Positions 1 through 9,101 of a stretch of 64,000 bases of DNA are shown here, in pieces. This DNA is from Nitrospira sp. (GTDB lineage Bacteria; Nitrospirota; Nitrospiria; Nitrospirales; Nitrospiraceae): assembly GCA_005116815.1 (NCBI GenBank), contig SWDR01000022.1, positions 149,791-213,790 of the forward strand, read 5' to 3'. Under the pieces are notes generated by a model, which was given only the letters and a program-made list of their open reading frames with translations, did not search any database and was not told where the DNA came from. A program made the translations under genes and the position numbers. Position 1 is the first letter of the stretch. Every line of letters begins with the position of its first letter.

Positions 1-102
1 TTCACGATAACACAAGTGTGAAGAGGATAGGCCGAAGGTGCATAGACAGAAGTGCTACGGCGGTGAGGAGAAGACGTGAGATGACAGGCGAACGCAGAAG
101 GG

Positions 103-534
103 TTATGCGGCGATGTTGGTCAGCAGTTTTTTGACTTCGACGTGGGCGAAGATGACGTCCGGTTCCCGCTGAAGCGCTTCGTAGTAACACCGTTCGAATC
201 CGTCTCCTTCCTCCGAAGGACGGATGAGGGCTCTGGCTTCTATGAGAAAGTGCTCCACCTCGACGGGCGAGAGTTCTGACTCATTGTCGAGCAGGTCGTC
301 GATATTCACCACGAGTTGAGAGATGGGGTGCAGCCAGGTAAACCAAGGATCGTTCAACACCAATTGCAGCAGTTGGCCGCTGGATGCCACACGGCCATTG
401 ATGCGTTCGTAGGTGACTTGCTCCGCTAGAATGAGGGCCTTATGGAGCCCCAAGAGTCCTCCGCGCACCTCAAGGAGTCTCGTCCGGAGCGGGCAGGATT
501 GCTGGGTTCTGGTTTTGTGAGAGACAGACGCCAT
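103..534 (-). CDS. hypothetical protein, paralog of the protein at 697-1131
   Basis: Intact ORF; shared motifs TYERI.G.V, VL.DPWFTWL.P, EGDGFER.YYEAL.R.PDV with the neighbouring ORF. Confidence 0.75.
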   Translation of the reverse strand: MASVSHKTRTQQSCPLRTRLLEVRGGLLGLHKALILAEQVTYERINGRVASSGQLLQLVLNDPWFTWLHPISQLVVNIDDLLDNESELSPVEVEHFLIEARALIRPSEEGDGFERCYYEALQREPDVIFAHVEVKKLLTNIAA

Positions 535-696
535 GAAATTATTTTAGCAGGTTATTTTGAAAATGGTGGCCGTCGAATATTTTTTCCGAAGGCCGATCTC
601 CGTCATGATGTGCCTATCGGCAGATTTAATTCTATTCTGTAGTGTCATGAACAGATCGTGAGCTGGCGAGAGGCGAGTGGCTTGCGCGGGAGGACG

Positions 697-1131
697 TTAG
701 GCGGCTTTTGCCAAGAGAACGCGCGTGACCTGGAAATGGGCGAGCACGACGTCAGGGGCTCGATTGAGCGCCTCGTAGTAGGCACGCTCGAATCCGTCGC
801 CCTCAATCGAGGGGCGGGTCAAGGTGCGCACCTCGGACACCAGGTGTTGGACATTGTCACTCGTGATGTCGAAGGCGTCGTCTTCGAGAAGCTGATCGAT
901 CCGGACCAACAGATCCAAGAGGGGGCAGAGCCAGGTGAACCAGGGGTCTTTGAGCACCAAGTGAATAAGCTCGTCCGTCGAGTCGACGTGGCCATGGATG
1001 CGCTCGTAGGTGAGCCGCTCCGCCACAATCAAGGCGCTATAGAGCGACAAGAGTTTCTGGTGCACCTCTCGCATCGTGAGGCGCAGAGGATCTGGGTGAG
1101 GAGCCCGACTGGATGGTGAGGTCGTTGCCAT
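697..1131 (-). CDS. hypothetical protein, paralog of the protein at 103-534
   Basis: ORF with likely start MATTSPSS at 1131; same conserved motifs as the neighbouring ORF. Confidence 0.75.
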   Translation of the reverse strand: MATTSPSSRAPHPDPLRLTMREVHQKLLSLYSALIVAERLTYERIHGHVDSTDELIHLVLKDPWFTWLCPLLDLLVRIDQLLEDDAFDITSDNVQHLVSEVRTLTRPSIEGDGFERAYYEALNRAPDVVLAHFQVTRVLLAKAA

Positions 1132-1187
1132 AGTGTAAGTGTAGCAGGCTCCTTGTGCCGGGAGAGATTTCGGGTCGGCCAGGACTG

Positions 1188-1352
1188 TTACCCCTCGAAG
1201 TAGACGACGACGGTGGCCTTCTGGCACGAGCAGCAGGCGCCTTCTTTCGTCATCGGAACCTTGCCGTCGCTCTCCGCCGCTTTGATCTGCGGGTCCTGTG
1301 TCCGTCCCACCTTGTTATAACAGTCGCTGCAATAGGTTGCTGTCTGTCCCAT
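1188..1352 (-). CDS. small Cys-rich (putative zinc-binding) protein, 54 aa
   Basis: MGQTATYCSDC...GACCSCQKATVVVYFEG, paired Cys motifs; upstream sequence ggaggg acts as a possible RBS. Confidence 0.6.
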   Translation of the reverse strand: MGQTATYCSDCYNKVGRTQDPQIKAAESDGKVPMTKEGACCSCQKATVVVYFEG

Positions 1353-1572
1353 CGTCCCTCCTTGGACTCTGTCGCACAGTGTATTGCGCTGCGTTGAACC
1401 GCCAGGAATACGGAGCGAATTAGTGCGATGAAACAGACCATATTGTTGAAGTATAGCGTCTGTTGCGGATTTGGCTAGCAGGCTGCGCGGTGATCTTTCG
1501 TTGTTCGGAGGGCGAGGGCCATTGGGTAGCCTCAGGGCTACGTCGCAGGGAGACGTACGACTGAGAACGCAG

Positions 1573-1836
1573 TTAGATGGCGTTTTCATCATCCGGCACG
1601 AGGACGGCGATGAGAAGGGCGTACGCCGCTTCGACGACCTTGGTCATCTCTTCTGCCTTCTTGTAGGCCTGCATGTATTTCTTGGGGTTGTTGGTCAGGT
1701 TCGAATAGCGGGCAGGGTTCCAGTTGTAGAGCTGCACGCGCTTGGCCCGCTCCAGGTCTTCGGAGGTGATGGGAAGTGTGAGCTCCAGAATCTCCAGTGC
1801 GTGGGCAATTTCTTTGGGGATGACGTCGTCGCTCAT
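1573..1836 (-). CDS. hypothetical protein, possibly J-domain-like
   Basis: 87 aa starting MSDDVIPKEIAHALEIL; contains NPARYSNLTNNPKKYMQAYKKAEEMTKVVEAAYALL. Confidence 0.55.
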   Translation of the reverse strand: MSDDVIPKEIAHALEILELTLPITSEDLERAKRVQLYNWNPARYSNLTNNPKKYMQAYKKAEEMTKVVEAAYALLIAVLVPDDENAI

Positions 1837-1923
1837 GATAGTACTGTGACAAAGCTGGACTGGACCTGTCAAACCATGCCGGCGGTTTTTTTGTTCATCC
1901 CACGAGCCTGCTGATCTGACGTT

Positions 1924-3162
1924 ATGGGAACTGTTCTACCGATCCTTCAAGCCGCTCCCATCTTTACGAACAAAGACTATCGTGAGGTCCTGCGCAAGGA
2001 AATGGACGCGGGCAAGATTCCGCTCAGCCTGGGGCGCGATTGCCCGGTGAAGTGCGAGTTCTGCTACGAGCTGGACCATTCCTACCGCGAAACGCTCGAC
2101 CCGCCGAAGACCAGCGACGATGACTGGAAATATATCCTCGACTACATCAGCAAGAAGCCGACGGACCCGAAACAGTTCTGGTGTCTGGGCGGCAACGAGT
2201 ACATGGAATGGACCGACCTGTTCCTCCATCCAAAGGCGATGGAATGGGTCGAGGACTTTCTCACCTACACGGACAAGAGTATCCAGTTCTTTACTGTTGG
2301 ATACGTGCACGTCCCGAAGATCCACCAACTCGTGTCGCAATTTCCAGGGCGGATCAACTTCGAATTGTCGGTCATCACCCTGAGCGACTATCGGCAGAAG
2401 CTCATGCCTCATGCGCCCTCGGTGAAGCATGTGCTGAAAGTCTTGGACGGCCCGGCGGTCTCGTCGGCGAATTTTTACGCCTTCGATGAACATACGATGT
2501 CGAAGGATGCAGCGCTGATCTCGTCGATCAACCAGAACTGTGTGCTCTGGATGGGGACGCTGACGCCGGTGCGCGGCTTGAAAGAGGACACGACCAGCCT
2601 GATGAGGCAGGGGCGGAAGCATCTGCCGGCGGAAGCGCTGCGGATTTATGAGGCGGGGCTGCCCAACCTCCAGACGATCCACACCGAGTCCTATGCGACG
2701 GCCTTTCTCAACCGGAAACGGATCGTGAGCACCTTCGATGCATTGGAGTTGGAAAAGAAGGATACGGTCGTCACGGCGGCGAGCGTGCATAAGATTCTGA
2801 CGATGTACCGGAAGAACCGGGCCAAGTTTCTCTATGTGCCGAACACGTTACTGAGCGGCGATTCGGATTGTACGGTCCTCCTGACGTTCGACGACATTGC
2901 CCGCCGGTTGACGAAGGAAAAAGTCGTGCACATTCCCAAGTGCATTATGCAGTCAGGCCGGGGACCCTATAGCGACATCACGGGCGTGACGCTGGAGCAG
3001 TTCGCGAAGAAGACCAAGGTGACGGTGAAGGTCCTGCACAAGATCGATACGCGGTACGCCAATGAGCTGCTCTATCGGAACGGTTCGCTCCAGAACTTTG
3101 TGGAGAACTATCTGCGAAGTCCGATGAGGCAGGAGTTTGACGCGCTTCCACGCCCAATTTAG
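1924..3162 (+). CDS. radical SAM family protein of unknown function
   Basis: 412 aa with N-terminal CPVKCEFCYE (CX3CX2C) 4Fe-4S motif. Confidence 0.75.
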   Translation: MGTVLPILQAAPIFTNKDYREVLRKEMDAGKIPLSLGRDCPVKCEFCYELDHSYRETLDPPKTSDDDWKYILDYISKKPTDPKQFWCLGGNEYMEWTDLFLHPKAMEWVEDFLTYTDKSIQFFTVGYVHVPKIHQLVSQFPGRINFELSVITLSDYRQKLMPHAPSVKHVLKVLDGPAVSSANFYAFDEHTMSKDAALISSINQNCVLWMGTLTPVRGLKEDTTSLMRQGRKHLPAEALRIYEAGLPNLQTIHTESYATAFLNRKRIVSTFDALELEKKDTVVTAASVHKILTMYRKNRAKFLYVPNTLLSGDSDCTVLLTFDDIARRLTKEKVVHIPKCIMQSGRGPYSDITGVTLEQFAKKTKVTVKVLHKIDTRYANELLYRNGSLQNFVENYLRSPMRQEFDALPRPI

Positions 3163-3298
3163 CAGGATGCTGAAAAAGGCCGCCAGCTTCGTTCTCGCCG
3201 CGAATGCATCCTCAACGTAGCCCAAGGCTACGCTTCCGGTGCCTTCGTCGGCTGTGGCCTTGCTGAACCGCCTTTTTGAGCATCCTGCGAAGCCTATT
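3162..3298. repeat. long imperfect palindromic intergenic repeat, copy A
   Basis: Ends gcaggatgctgaaaaaggc / gcctttttgagcatcctgc; core cctcaacgtagcccaaggctacgcttccgg; related to copies at 5459, 6257 and 58772. Confidence 0.85.
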
Positions 3299-3348
3299 CC
3301 GGTGTGCCGTACATGGAGACTACAGAAGTCCCTTGATAGGAGGTCCTT

Positions 3349-4278
3349 ATGCCAGACCGACGGTCACTCAAATTTTATCAAGCCGACGTGTTTTCGGGGG
3401 AGCCATTCGGTGGTAATCCCGTCGCCGTGTTTCCCGATGCGGGGGGCCTGACGGACGACGAGTTGCAGCAAATCGCCCGCGAGATGAATCTCTCAGAAAC
3501 GGTCTTTGTTTTTCCTCCGACGGATAAAGCCGCAGTGGTCAAACTGCGCATTTTCACACCCACGCAAGAAATTCCCTTCGCCGGTCATCCGGTCTTGGGG
3601 ACCTTCTTCATCCTGGCAGAATTGGGCATCATCCCGGTCAAAGAGTCGATGACGCGGGTGATGCAGGAGTGCAATATCGGTCTGTTTCCCGTCGAACTTC
3701 ATGCGGTCGATGGCCTGGTGGAGCGGGTCGTGATGACGCAGCCCAAGCCGGAGTTTCTGGGCCCCGTGGAGGAGGCGGAGGATCTGTATAAGGTTGCCAG
3801 TGCGCTGGGCCTGGCCAAACATGTCATTGCCGATATGAAGTGGCCGATCGAGGTCGTATCCACTGGGTTGCCCGTCATGATCGTCCCGGTCCGCACGCTG
3901 ACGGCGGTGCGATCAATCCGTCCCGATGCCTCGGCCATTACGGATGTCTGTCGACGCTTCGGCGCCAATGGCATCATGGTCTTTACGACGGTGACGGTGG
4001 AACCCACTGCGACGGTCCATGCGCGGATGTTTGCTCCGTCGATCGGCATTCTTGAGGATCCTGCGACCGGTAGCGCGAGTGGCGCCTTGGGTGCTTACCT
4101 GGTGCAGAATCGAGTGGTGGAGGTGACTCCGACGACTGAAATTGTGGTGGAGCAGGGCTATGAAATCGAGCGTCCGTCGCAAATCTTCGTGCAGGTCGAG
4201 ACGGAGCATGAGGTTATCCAAACGGTCAAGGTGGGGGGGCAGTGTGTCATGGTCGTCGAAGGCACCTTGAAATTCTAA
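3349..4278 (+). CDS. PhzF family phenazine biosynthesis-like isomerase
   Basis: [34 protein letters not shown] and [16 protein letters not shown] motifs; RBS aggagg upstream. Confidence 0.92.
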   Translation: MPDRRSLKFYQADVFSGEPFGGNPVAVFPDAGGLTDDELQQIAREMNLSETVFVFPPTDKAAVVKLRIFTPTQEIPFAGHPVLGTFFILAELGIIPVKESMTRVMQECNIGLFPVELHAVDGLVERVVMTQPKPEFLGPVEEAEDLYKVASALGLAKHVIADMKWPIEVVSTGLPVMIVPVRTLTAVRSIRPDASAITDVCRRFGANGIMVFTTVTVEPTATVHARMFAPSIGILEDPATGSASGALGAYLVQNRVVEVTPTTEIVVEQGYEIERPSQIFVQVETEHEVIQTVKVGGQCVMVVEGTLKF

Positions 4279-4280
4279 GG

Positions 4281-4372
4281 AAGTGCTGAGTCCTAAGTCC
4301 TGAGTCCTGAGTGGGAAGTTTGAGCCTCTTGCTTGTTCACTCAGCACTTAGGACTCAGGACTCTCTCTCCCT
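4281..4372. repeat. hairpin built from iterated gagtcct / ggactca words
   Basis: agtgctgagtcctaagtcctgagtcctgagt ... cactcagcacttaggactcaggact, starts 3 bp after the phzF-like stop codon. Confidence 0.8.
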
Positions 4373-4439
4373 CAAGCTTCTGCCGGTTTTCTCCGATCTG
4401 GTTCTATGATGCACGTGGTGTTGTAGCAAGGAGCTGACT

Positions 4440-5468
4440 ATGAAAGCTGTGCTGTTTCGGGCGCATGGTGGACCGGACAAACTCTCGTATGAAGATCTGC
4501 CGATGCCGACGATCGGCCCGGATGAGGTGCTGATCAAGGTCAAAGCCTGCGCGTTGAACCATCTCGACATCTGGATACGCCAGGGGAATCCGGCCTATCC
4601 CATGCCGATGCCGCATGTGTCAGGGTCGGATGTGGCGGGCATCGTGGAGCAAGTGGGGGCGCAAGCGGACCACGTGACGGTCGGGCAGCGCGTCTTTGTG
4701 TCGCCGGGGATCAGCTGTTGGAAGTGTGAACCATGTCTGGCGGGGCGGGATAACTTCTGCAAGTCCTACAGCCTGCTGGGGGCGATGATGCATGGGGGCT
4801 ACGCTGAGTATGTGAAGGTGCCGTTCCGCAACGTGCTGCCCATGCCCGAGAACCTCTCCTTTGAACAAGCGGCGGCCTTTCCGCTCGTCTCTGTGACCGC
4901 GTCGCACATGTTGTTTGCTCAGGCAGGTCTTCAACATGGAGAGACGGTGTTGATCATGGGGGGAGGGAGCGGGGTGGGCACCATGGCCATTCAACTGGCG
5001 AAGCTCGCCGGGGCGCGCGTGATCACGACTGTCGGGTCGGACGACAAGATTCCCAAGGCTGTCATTCTAGGAGCCGATGCCGTGATCAACCATGCGAAGG
5101 AGCATGTCGCAGAACGTGTGAAGCTGCTGACCGAAGGCCATGGGGTCGATGTGGTCTTTGAGCATATCGGCCCGGAGGTCTGGGAGAGCTGTTTGGCGTC
5201 GCTGGCAAAGGGTGGCCGCTTAATTACCTGTGGGGCGACGACCGGCGCAGAAGTGAAGGTCGATCTCCGGTACATCTATTCCCGACAATACACCATCAAG
5301 GGCTCTTACATGGGCACGCGGGCTGAACTGGTGAAGGCGGCAGAGCTGATGGGGCAGAAGCGGCTGATTCCGGTGATCGACCGCACCTATCCGCTCAAAG
5401 AGGCGAGGGCGGCGCAGGAGCAGATGATTAGCCGTAAGTTCTTCGGCAAAATCATACTCGTCTGTTGA
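4440..5468 (+). CDS. zinc-binding alcohol dehydrogenase / quinone oxidoreductase family protein
   Basis: MKAVLFRAHGGPDKL, GNPAYPMPMPHVSGSDVAGIVEQVG, C..C..C......C structural zinc region, GGGSGVGTMAIQLAK. Confidence 0.92.
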   Translation: MKAVLFRAHGGPDKLSYEDLPMPTIGPDEVLIKVKACALNHLDIWIRQGNPAYPMPMPHVSGSDVAGIVEQVGAQADHVTVGQRVFVSPGISCWKCEPCLAGRDNFCKSYSLLGAMMHGGYAEYVKVPFRNVLPMPENLSFEQAAAFPLVSVTASHMLFAQAGLQHGETVLIMGGGSGVGTMAIQLAKLAGARVITTVGSDDKIPKAVILGADAVINHAKEHVAERVKLLTEGHGVDVVFEHIGPEVWESCLASLAKGGRLITCGATTGAEVKVDLRYIYSRQYTIKGSYMGTRAELVKAAELMGQKRLIPVIDRTYPLKEARAAQEQMISRKFFGKIILVC

Positions 5469-5581
5469 AAATGCCCTCCAGCTGCGTTCTCCCCTCGTCA
5501 AAATCCTCAACGTACCCCTGAGGGTACGCCTCCGGTTTTGACTCGGCTGCGGCCTTGCTGGAAGAGCATTTTGAACAGACG
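5459..5581. repeat. long imperfect palindromic intergenic repeat, copy B
   Basis: Ends cgtctgttgaaaatgc / gcattttgaacagacg; core cctcaacgtacccctgagggtacgcctccgg; overlaps the stop codon of the preceding CDS. Confidence 0.9.
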
Positions 5582-5820
5582 TAGCTTCTAACCGTTTTGA
5601 ACGGTTCCTGCTCTCAGCGGCCGCGTTTCCTACGGTTTTTCCGATTGATCCCCTGAGCAATCCACGATTCCTCGGTCACACCTTTTTGTTCGGCCTACCC
5701 AGGCGCTCTTTTGCAGTCATCCTCTCCACGTATGCGAGTATAATAGGCTAGCAATCATACTGGGAGAACGAGCGCCGGCGTTCTTTCCACTCGACACCAC
5801 CAACGAGAGGGAGGGAAACC

Positions 5821-6255
5821 ATGTCTACCGTATCCAAGATCATGAGCAAACAGCCCAAGACCGTGGGGCCCAGTGTGTCGATCGTGAGCGCGGCCAAGAA
5901 GATGAAGGCGGCGCGAGTAGGGTCTCTGCTGGTGAAGAAGGGCAAAAAGTTGGTCGGGATCGTCACCGATACGGATATTGTCAGACGGGCGGTATCGACC
6001 AGCAAGCCGCTTGGCAAGATGACTGTGGAAAAAATTATGACGACCCCCATCTGCACGATCGAGGGGGCGCAATCCGTCAATGAGGCGCAGGATATGATGG
6101 GTGACTTGGGCGTGCGCCATCTCGCCGTCACCAAGTCCGGAGAGATTGTGGGTGTGGTGTCGGTGCGGGATGTGATGATGTTTTATAAACGGTATGCCCA
6201 ATCGAGCATTGCGCCGGAGGCGGCGTACTCTGAACCGAAGATATCGCAAGATTGA
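5821..6255 (+). CDS. CBS domain-containing protein
   Basis: Two CBS repeats: KIMSKQPKTVGPSVSIVSAAKKM...GIVTDTDIVRR and KIMTTPICTIEGAQSVNEAQDMM...GVVSVRDV. Confidence 0.92.
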   Translation: MSTVSKIMSKQPKTVGPSVSIVSAAKKMKAARVGSLLVKKGKKLVGIVTDTDIVRRAVSTSKPLGKMTVEKIMTTPICTIEGAQSVNEAQDMMGDLGVRHLAVTKSGEIVGVVSVRDVMMFYKRYAQSSIAPEAAYSEPKISQD

Positions 6256-6256
6256 C

Positions 6257-6377
6257 GGATGTTGAAAACGGCCTCCAGCATCGTGCTCGGTTCATCAAAA
6301 TCCTCAACGTACCCCTGAGGGTACGCCTCCGGTTTTGATTCACCTGCGGCCTTGCTGGAAGGCCGTTTTGAACATCC
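6257..6377. repeat. long imperfect palindromic intergenic repeat, copy C
   Basis: Ends ggatgttgaaaacggcc / ggccgttttgaacatcc; same 31-bp core as copy B; begins 2 bp after the CBS gene stop. Confidence 0.9.
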
Positions 6378-6468
6378 TGTGGTGAGGAAAAGTTAAAGGC
6401 GAAGAAGTAGAGAGAATGTCGGAAGAGTCCGAGCCTACCCCCGTACCCCTAGCCGCATACCCCTTGAC

Positions 6469-6981
6469 CTATTTCGAGAGTTCTTTGACGAGGTGGCCGA
6501 GTTCGGGGAGGATGAGTTTTTCCATCGCGAGTCTGACGGCGTTCTCAGAGCCTGGGGTGGAAAACAAAATACGGCCTTTGATGATGCCGGCGGTGGCGCG
6601 GCTCATGATGGCCGGTGAGCCGATGTCCATGTAGGTCAGGTAGCGGAAGATTTCGCCGAATCCCACGAGCCGCTTCTCCAACATCGCGTCGACTGCTTCA
6701 AAGGTTGAATCCCGCTTCGAGATGCCGGTGCCGCCATTGATGATGATGGCTTGCACGGCATCGTTCGTCAGGCCTTCCTCAATCCGGCTTGTGATCTGGG
6801 CCGGTTCATCTTTGACGAGATGGTAGGACACGACCTCATGGCCGAATTGCCGGAGAAGCTTGTGGATGGCTTGTCCGCTGGTATCGGTGTCGGGAGTCCG
6901 AGTGTCGCTGCAAGTAATCACCATGCACCCAATGGACTTGGGTGCATGGGATTTGTGTTCGTGATGTGTGGCGCTGGCCAT
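6469..6981 (-). CDS. moaB: molybdenum cofactor biosynthesis protein MoaB/Mog family
   Basis: VITCSDTRTPDTDTSGQ, IINGGTGISKRDSTFEAV, FSTPGSENAVRLAMEKLILPELGHL. Confidence 0.92.
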   Translation of the reverse strand: MASATHHEHKSHAPKSIGCMVITCSDTRTPDTDTSGQAIHKLLRQFGHEVVSYHLVKDEPAQITSRIEEGLTNDAVQAIIINGGTGISKRDSTFEAVDAMLEKRLVGFGEIFRYLTYMDIGSPAIMSRATAGIIKGRILFSTPGSENAVRLAMEKLILPELGHLVKELSK

Positions 6982-6992
6982 GGCGTAAAAGC

Positions 6993-7319
6993 TTACTTCC
7001 AGACTGAGTCAGGGTTCAGTTTGGCGACAGGCTTTCCACCCTTGATATGTTCATCGATAATGGTGGCCACGTCCGCTTCCGTCACCTTGGAGTACCAGGT
7101 GGCGTCAGGATAGACGACGACCGTGGGGCCTTGCTCGCAGGGGCCGAGGCAGGAAGAGCCGCTCACGATGACCTCGCCCGGTGTTACACCCTTCTGCATG
7201 AGGCCCATGTTGAAGGCCATGAGGAGGGAGGCGGAACCGGCGCTGCCGCAGGATGGTTTCGGGTGTCCCGGAGGACGGGAGTTGGTGCACACGACGATGT
7301 GATATTTCGGTTTCGGCAT
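6993..7319 (-). CDS. (2Fe-2S) thioredoxin-like ferredoxin
   Basis: HIVVCTNSRPPGHPKPSCG...GSSCLGPCEQGPTVVVYPD. Confidence 0.88.
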   Translation of the reverse strand: MPKPKYHIVVCTNSRPPGHPKPSCGSAGSASLLMAFNMGLMQKGVTPGEVIVSGSSCLGPCEQGPTVVVYPDATWYSKVTEADVATIIDEHIKGGKPVAKLNPDSVWK

Positions 7320-7354
7320 AGATTCTCCTTTGGACGGTACTGGCTACTGATTGT

Positions 7355-7801
7355 TTACGTTGTTGGCGCGAACGACTTCCACATATCGAGGGCTTCTTCC
7401 GGCAACTTCCAATGCTTGAGGCCCTTCATCACCCAATCGAGATAGTGTGCCTTGGGTTTGAACTTGCCGATCGGGGTGGCAGCATAGGTGGTGACGAGCA
7501 TTTTTTCGCCGGCTTCGGTCAGCACGGTCACTTGGACTTGGCGAAAGGCGCTTGGCGGCACATCGTCTTCGAATTGGTCCATCAGTTTGAGATCTTCGTC
7601 GGTCACTTCGAAGACCGCTCCCCAGACCTGCTCTCCCGGCGAGGGGGCCACGCTGGCCAGGCCGCATCGCCATTGCGAGGACCATCGGCAAAACTTGATG
7701 GTGTGTTCTGGAATAGTGGCGAGCATCAAGAACTGATGCTCCGGCGCGCGACGTTTCAGCTGCGTGGGGTTGAGATGGTCCCCGTAGAGAAAGAATTTCA
7801 T
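7355..7801 (-). CDS. gamma-glutamylcyclotransferase (AIG2-like) family protein
   Basis: FFLYGDHLNPTQL, GAVFEVTDEDLKLMDQFE. Confidence 0.75.
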   Translation of the reverse strand: MKFFLYGDHLNPTQLKRRAPEHQFLMLATIPEHTIKFCRWSSQWRCGLASVAPSPGEQVWGAVFEVTDEDLKLMDQFEDDVPPSAFRQVQVTVLTEAGEKMLVTTYAATPIGKFKPKAHYLDWVMKGLKHWKLPEEALDMWKSFAPTT

Positions 7802-7996
7802 GGGTATTTACCGCCTCAGGATACAAAGGTGTCGACTAGACCGATATTTGTAACATAACCTCTTTCACGCGCACAAGCCGCATGCGGGGCTGGCGTGCGG
7901 ACTGGCGGTGGTTCGATTGACTTCGCGTTGCTGCTCTTCCTAAGATGCAACGCGAGCTGTGTGGTTGTTGTCCTCTCGTCGAACCCCTTGTACAGG

Positions 7997-8509
7997 ATGT
8001 CCATGTCACAGAACCATTCGTCCTCTCCTGCTGTCTCTTCTTCGTTCTCGATGGTGAAGGTGATTCACTATACGGTGGTGGCCCTCCTGTTATTGGGTGG
8101 GCTGTATTATCTCTGGCTGAAGCCTCCGTCGCTCAATCCCATGGCTGATCCTCGGGCTGCCGAGGCCCTTGCGTTGGTGCAAACCCATCGGGCGCTGGGT
8201 TATCCCACAATTCTTCAGGCGATGACCGAGCACGTGCGTTCGATGAGCGATCGTCATCGGGTTGCCCGGCTGGGTGAGTGGCGGGTGAAGCTGGTGGAAG
8301 GGGATATGTACGAGATACGGGTTCAGCTGCGAGACCAAGGGGTGACGGGTCAATGGTTCGAGCGAGAATTCATTTGGCATGCCAATCTTGCGGTGAAGAA
8401 GGTCAATGCCGCGTCGCTTCCAGCTGATGGAGTGACTCCTAAAGAACCGGATAGTGAACCGTCCGGTATGCCGGCTCCGCCAATGCCTCTCGGCTCTCCA
8501 GGATACTGA
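7997..8509 (+). CDS. hypothetical membrane-anchored protein
   Basis: ORF with N-terminal TM segment VIHYTVVALLLLGGLYYLWL; possible RBS agga directly upstream of ATG at 7997. Confidence 0.6.
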   Translation: MSMSQNHSSSPAVSSSFSMVKVIHYTVVALLLLGGLYYLWLKPPSLNPMADPRAAEALALVQTHRALGYPTILQAMTEHVRSMSDRHRVARLGEWRVKLVEGDMYEIRVQLRDQGVTGQWFEREFIWHANLAVKKVNAASLPADGVTPKEPDSEPSGMPAPPMPLGSPGY

Positions 8510-8528
8510 AACAATCCGCCAGTTGAGC

Positions 8529-8597
8529 TTGTTCGTTTGGTCTATCTGGTTTATTTGGTTAGTTTCGTCCTACCAAACAAACGAGAGAGACCAGATG
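8529..8597. repeat. hairpin built from iterated tttggt / accaaa words between convergent genes
   Basis: cttgttcgtttggtctatctggtttatttggt ... accaaacaaacgagagagaccagat. Confidence 0.7.
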
Positions 8598-8611
8598 AAT
8601 CAGACAGTCTC

Positions 8612-8932
8612 CTACTTGAAGTTCTCCGGCAACGCCACCTGCACGTGATCTCCCTCGATTCGGATGTGACAGCAGGCGACGGTAATGTTCGGATTCTCGG
8701 GCCTTGCTCCAGTCTGTACGTCGAATTTCCATCCATGCCAGGGGCATTCGACGATGTGGCCCTTCAGATGTCCTTCTCCCAATGGCCCTCCCGCATGCGG
8801 GCAGGTGTTGTCGACGGCATAGAAGGATCCGTCGACATTGAAGAGCGCAATCCAGATCCCTTGGACTTCGACGGTCCGTCCGGTCCCCGGAGGAATCTCC
8901 TCCACTCTCGCAACGGTGACAAATTCAGGCAT
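8612..8932 (-). CDS. Rieske (2Fe-2S) non-heme ferredoxin
   Basis: CPHAGGPLGEGHLKGHIVECPWHGWKFDVQTG: C-x-H ... C-x2-H Rieske motif. Confidence 0.93.
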   Translation of the reverse strand: MPEFVTVARVEEIPPGTGRTVEVQGIWIALFNVDGSFYAVDNTCPHAGGPLGEGHLKGHIVECPWHGWKFDVQTGARPENPNITVACCHIRIEGDHVQVALPENFK

Positions 8933-9101
8933 GGTGCTGATCTTCCCTGTTGGAGGTCTGGTCGATGAGACGGGTCTGTATCCGAGACCCGTCATTGACT
9001 TGATTTCGACTGAGGCTTATGGCATAGACAAAGGTACGCGTCCTAAGACTAAACCAGCGCCTTCTCACAGAAGGAGCCCCGGTTGGGAATGAGGTTGCTG
9101 C

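Noticed and set aside
2-190. 62-aa minus-strand ORF at the left edge
   Set aside because: Low-complexity Arg/Leu-rich translation, overlaps a better-supported CDS and is typical of GC-rich spurious ORFs.
1936-2790. 284-aa minus-strand ORF
   Set aside because: Fully antisense to the radical SAM CDS; His/Arg/Gln-rich composition typical of shadow ORFs.
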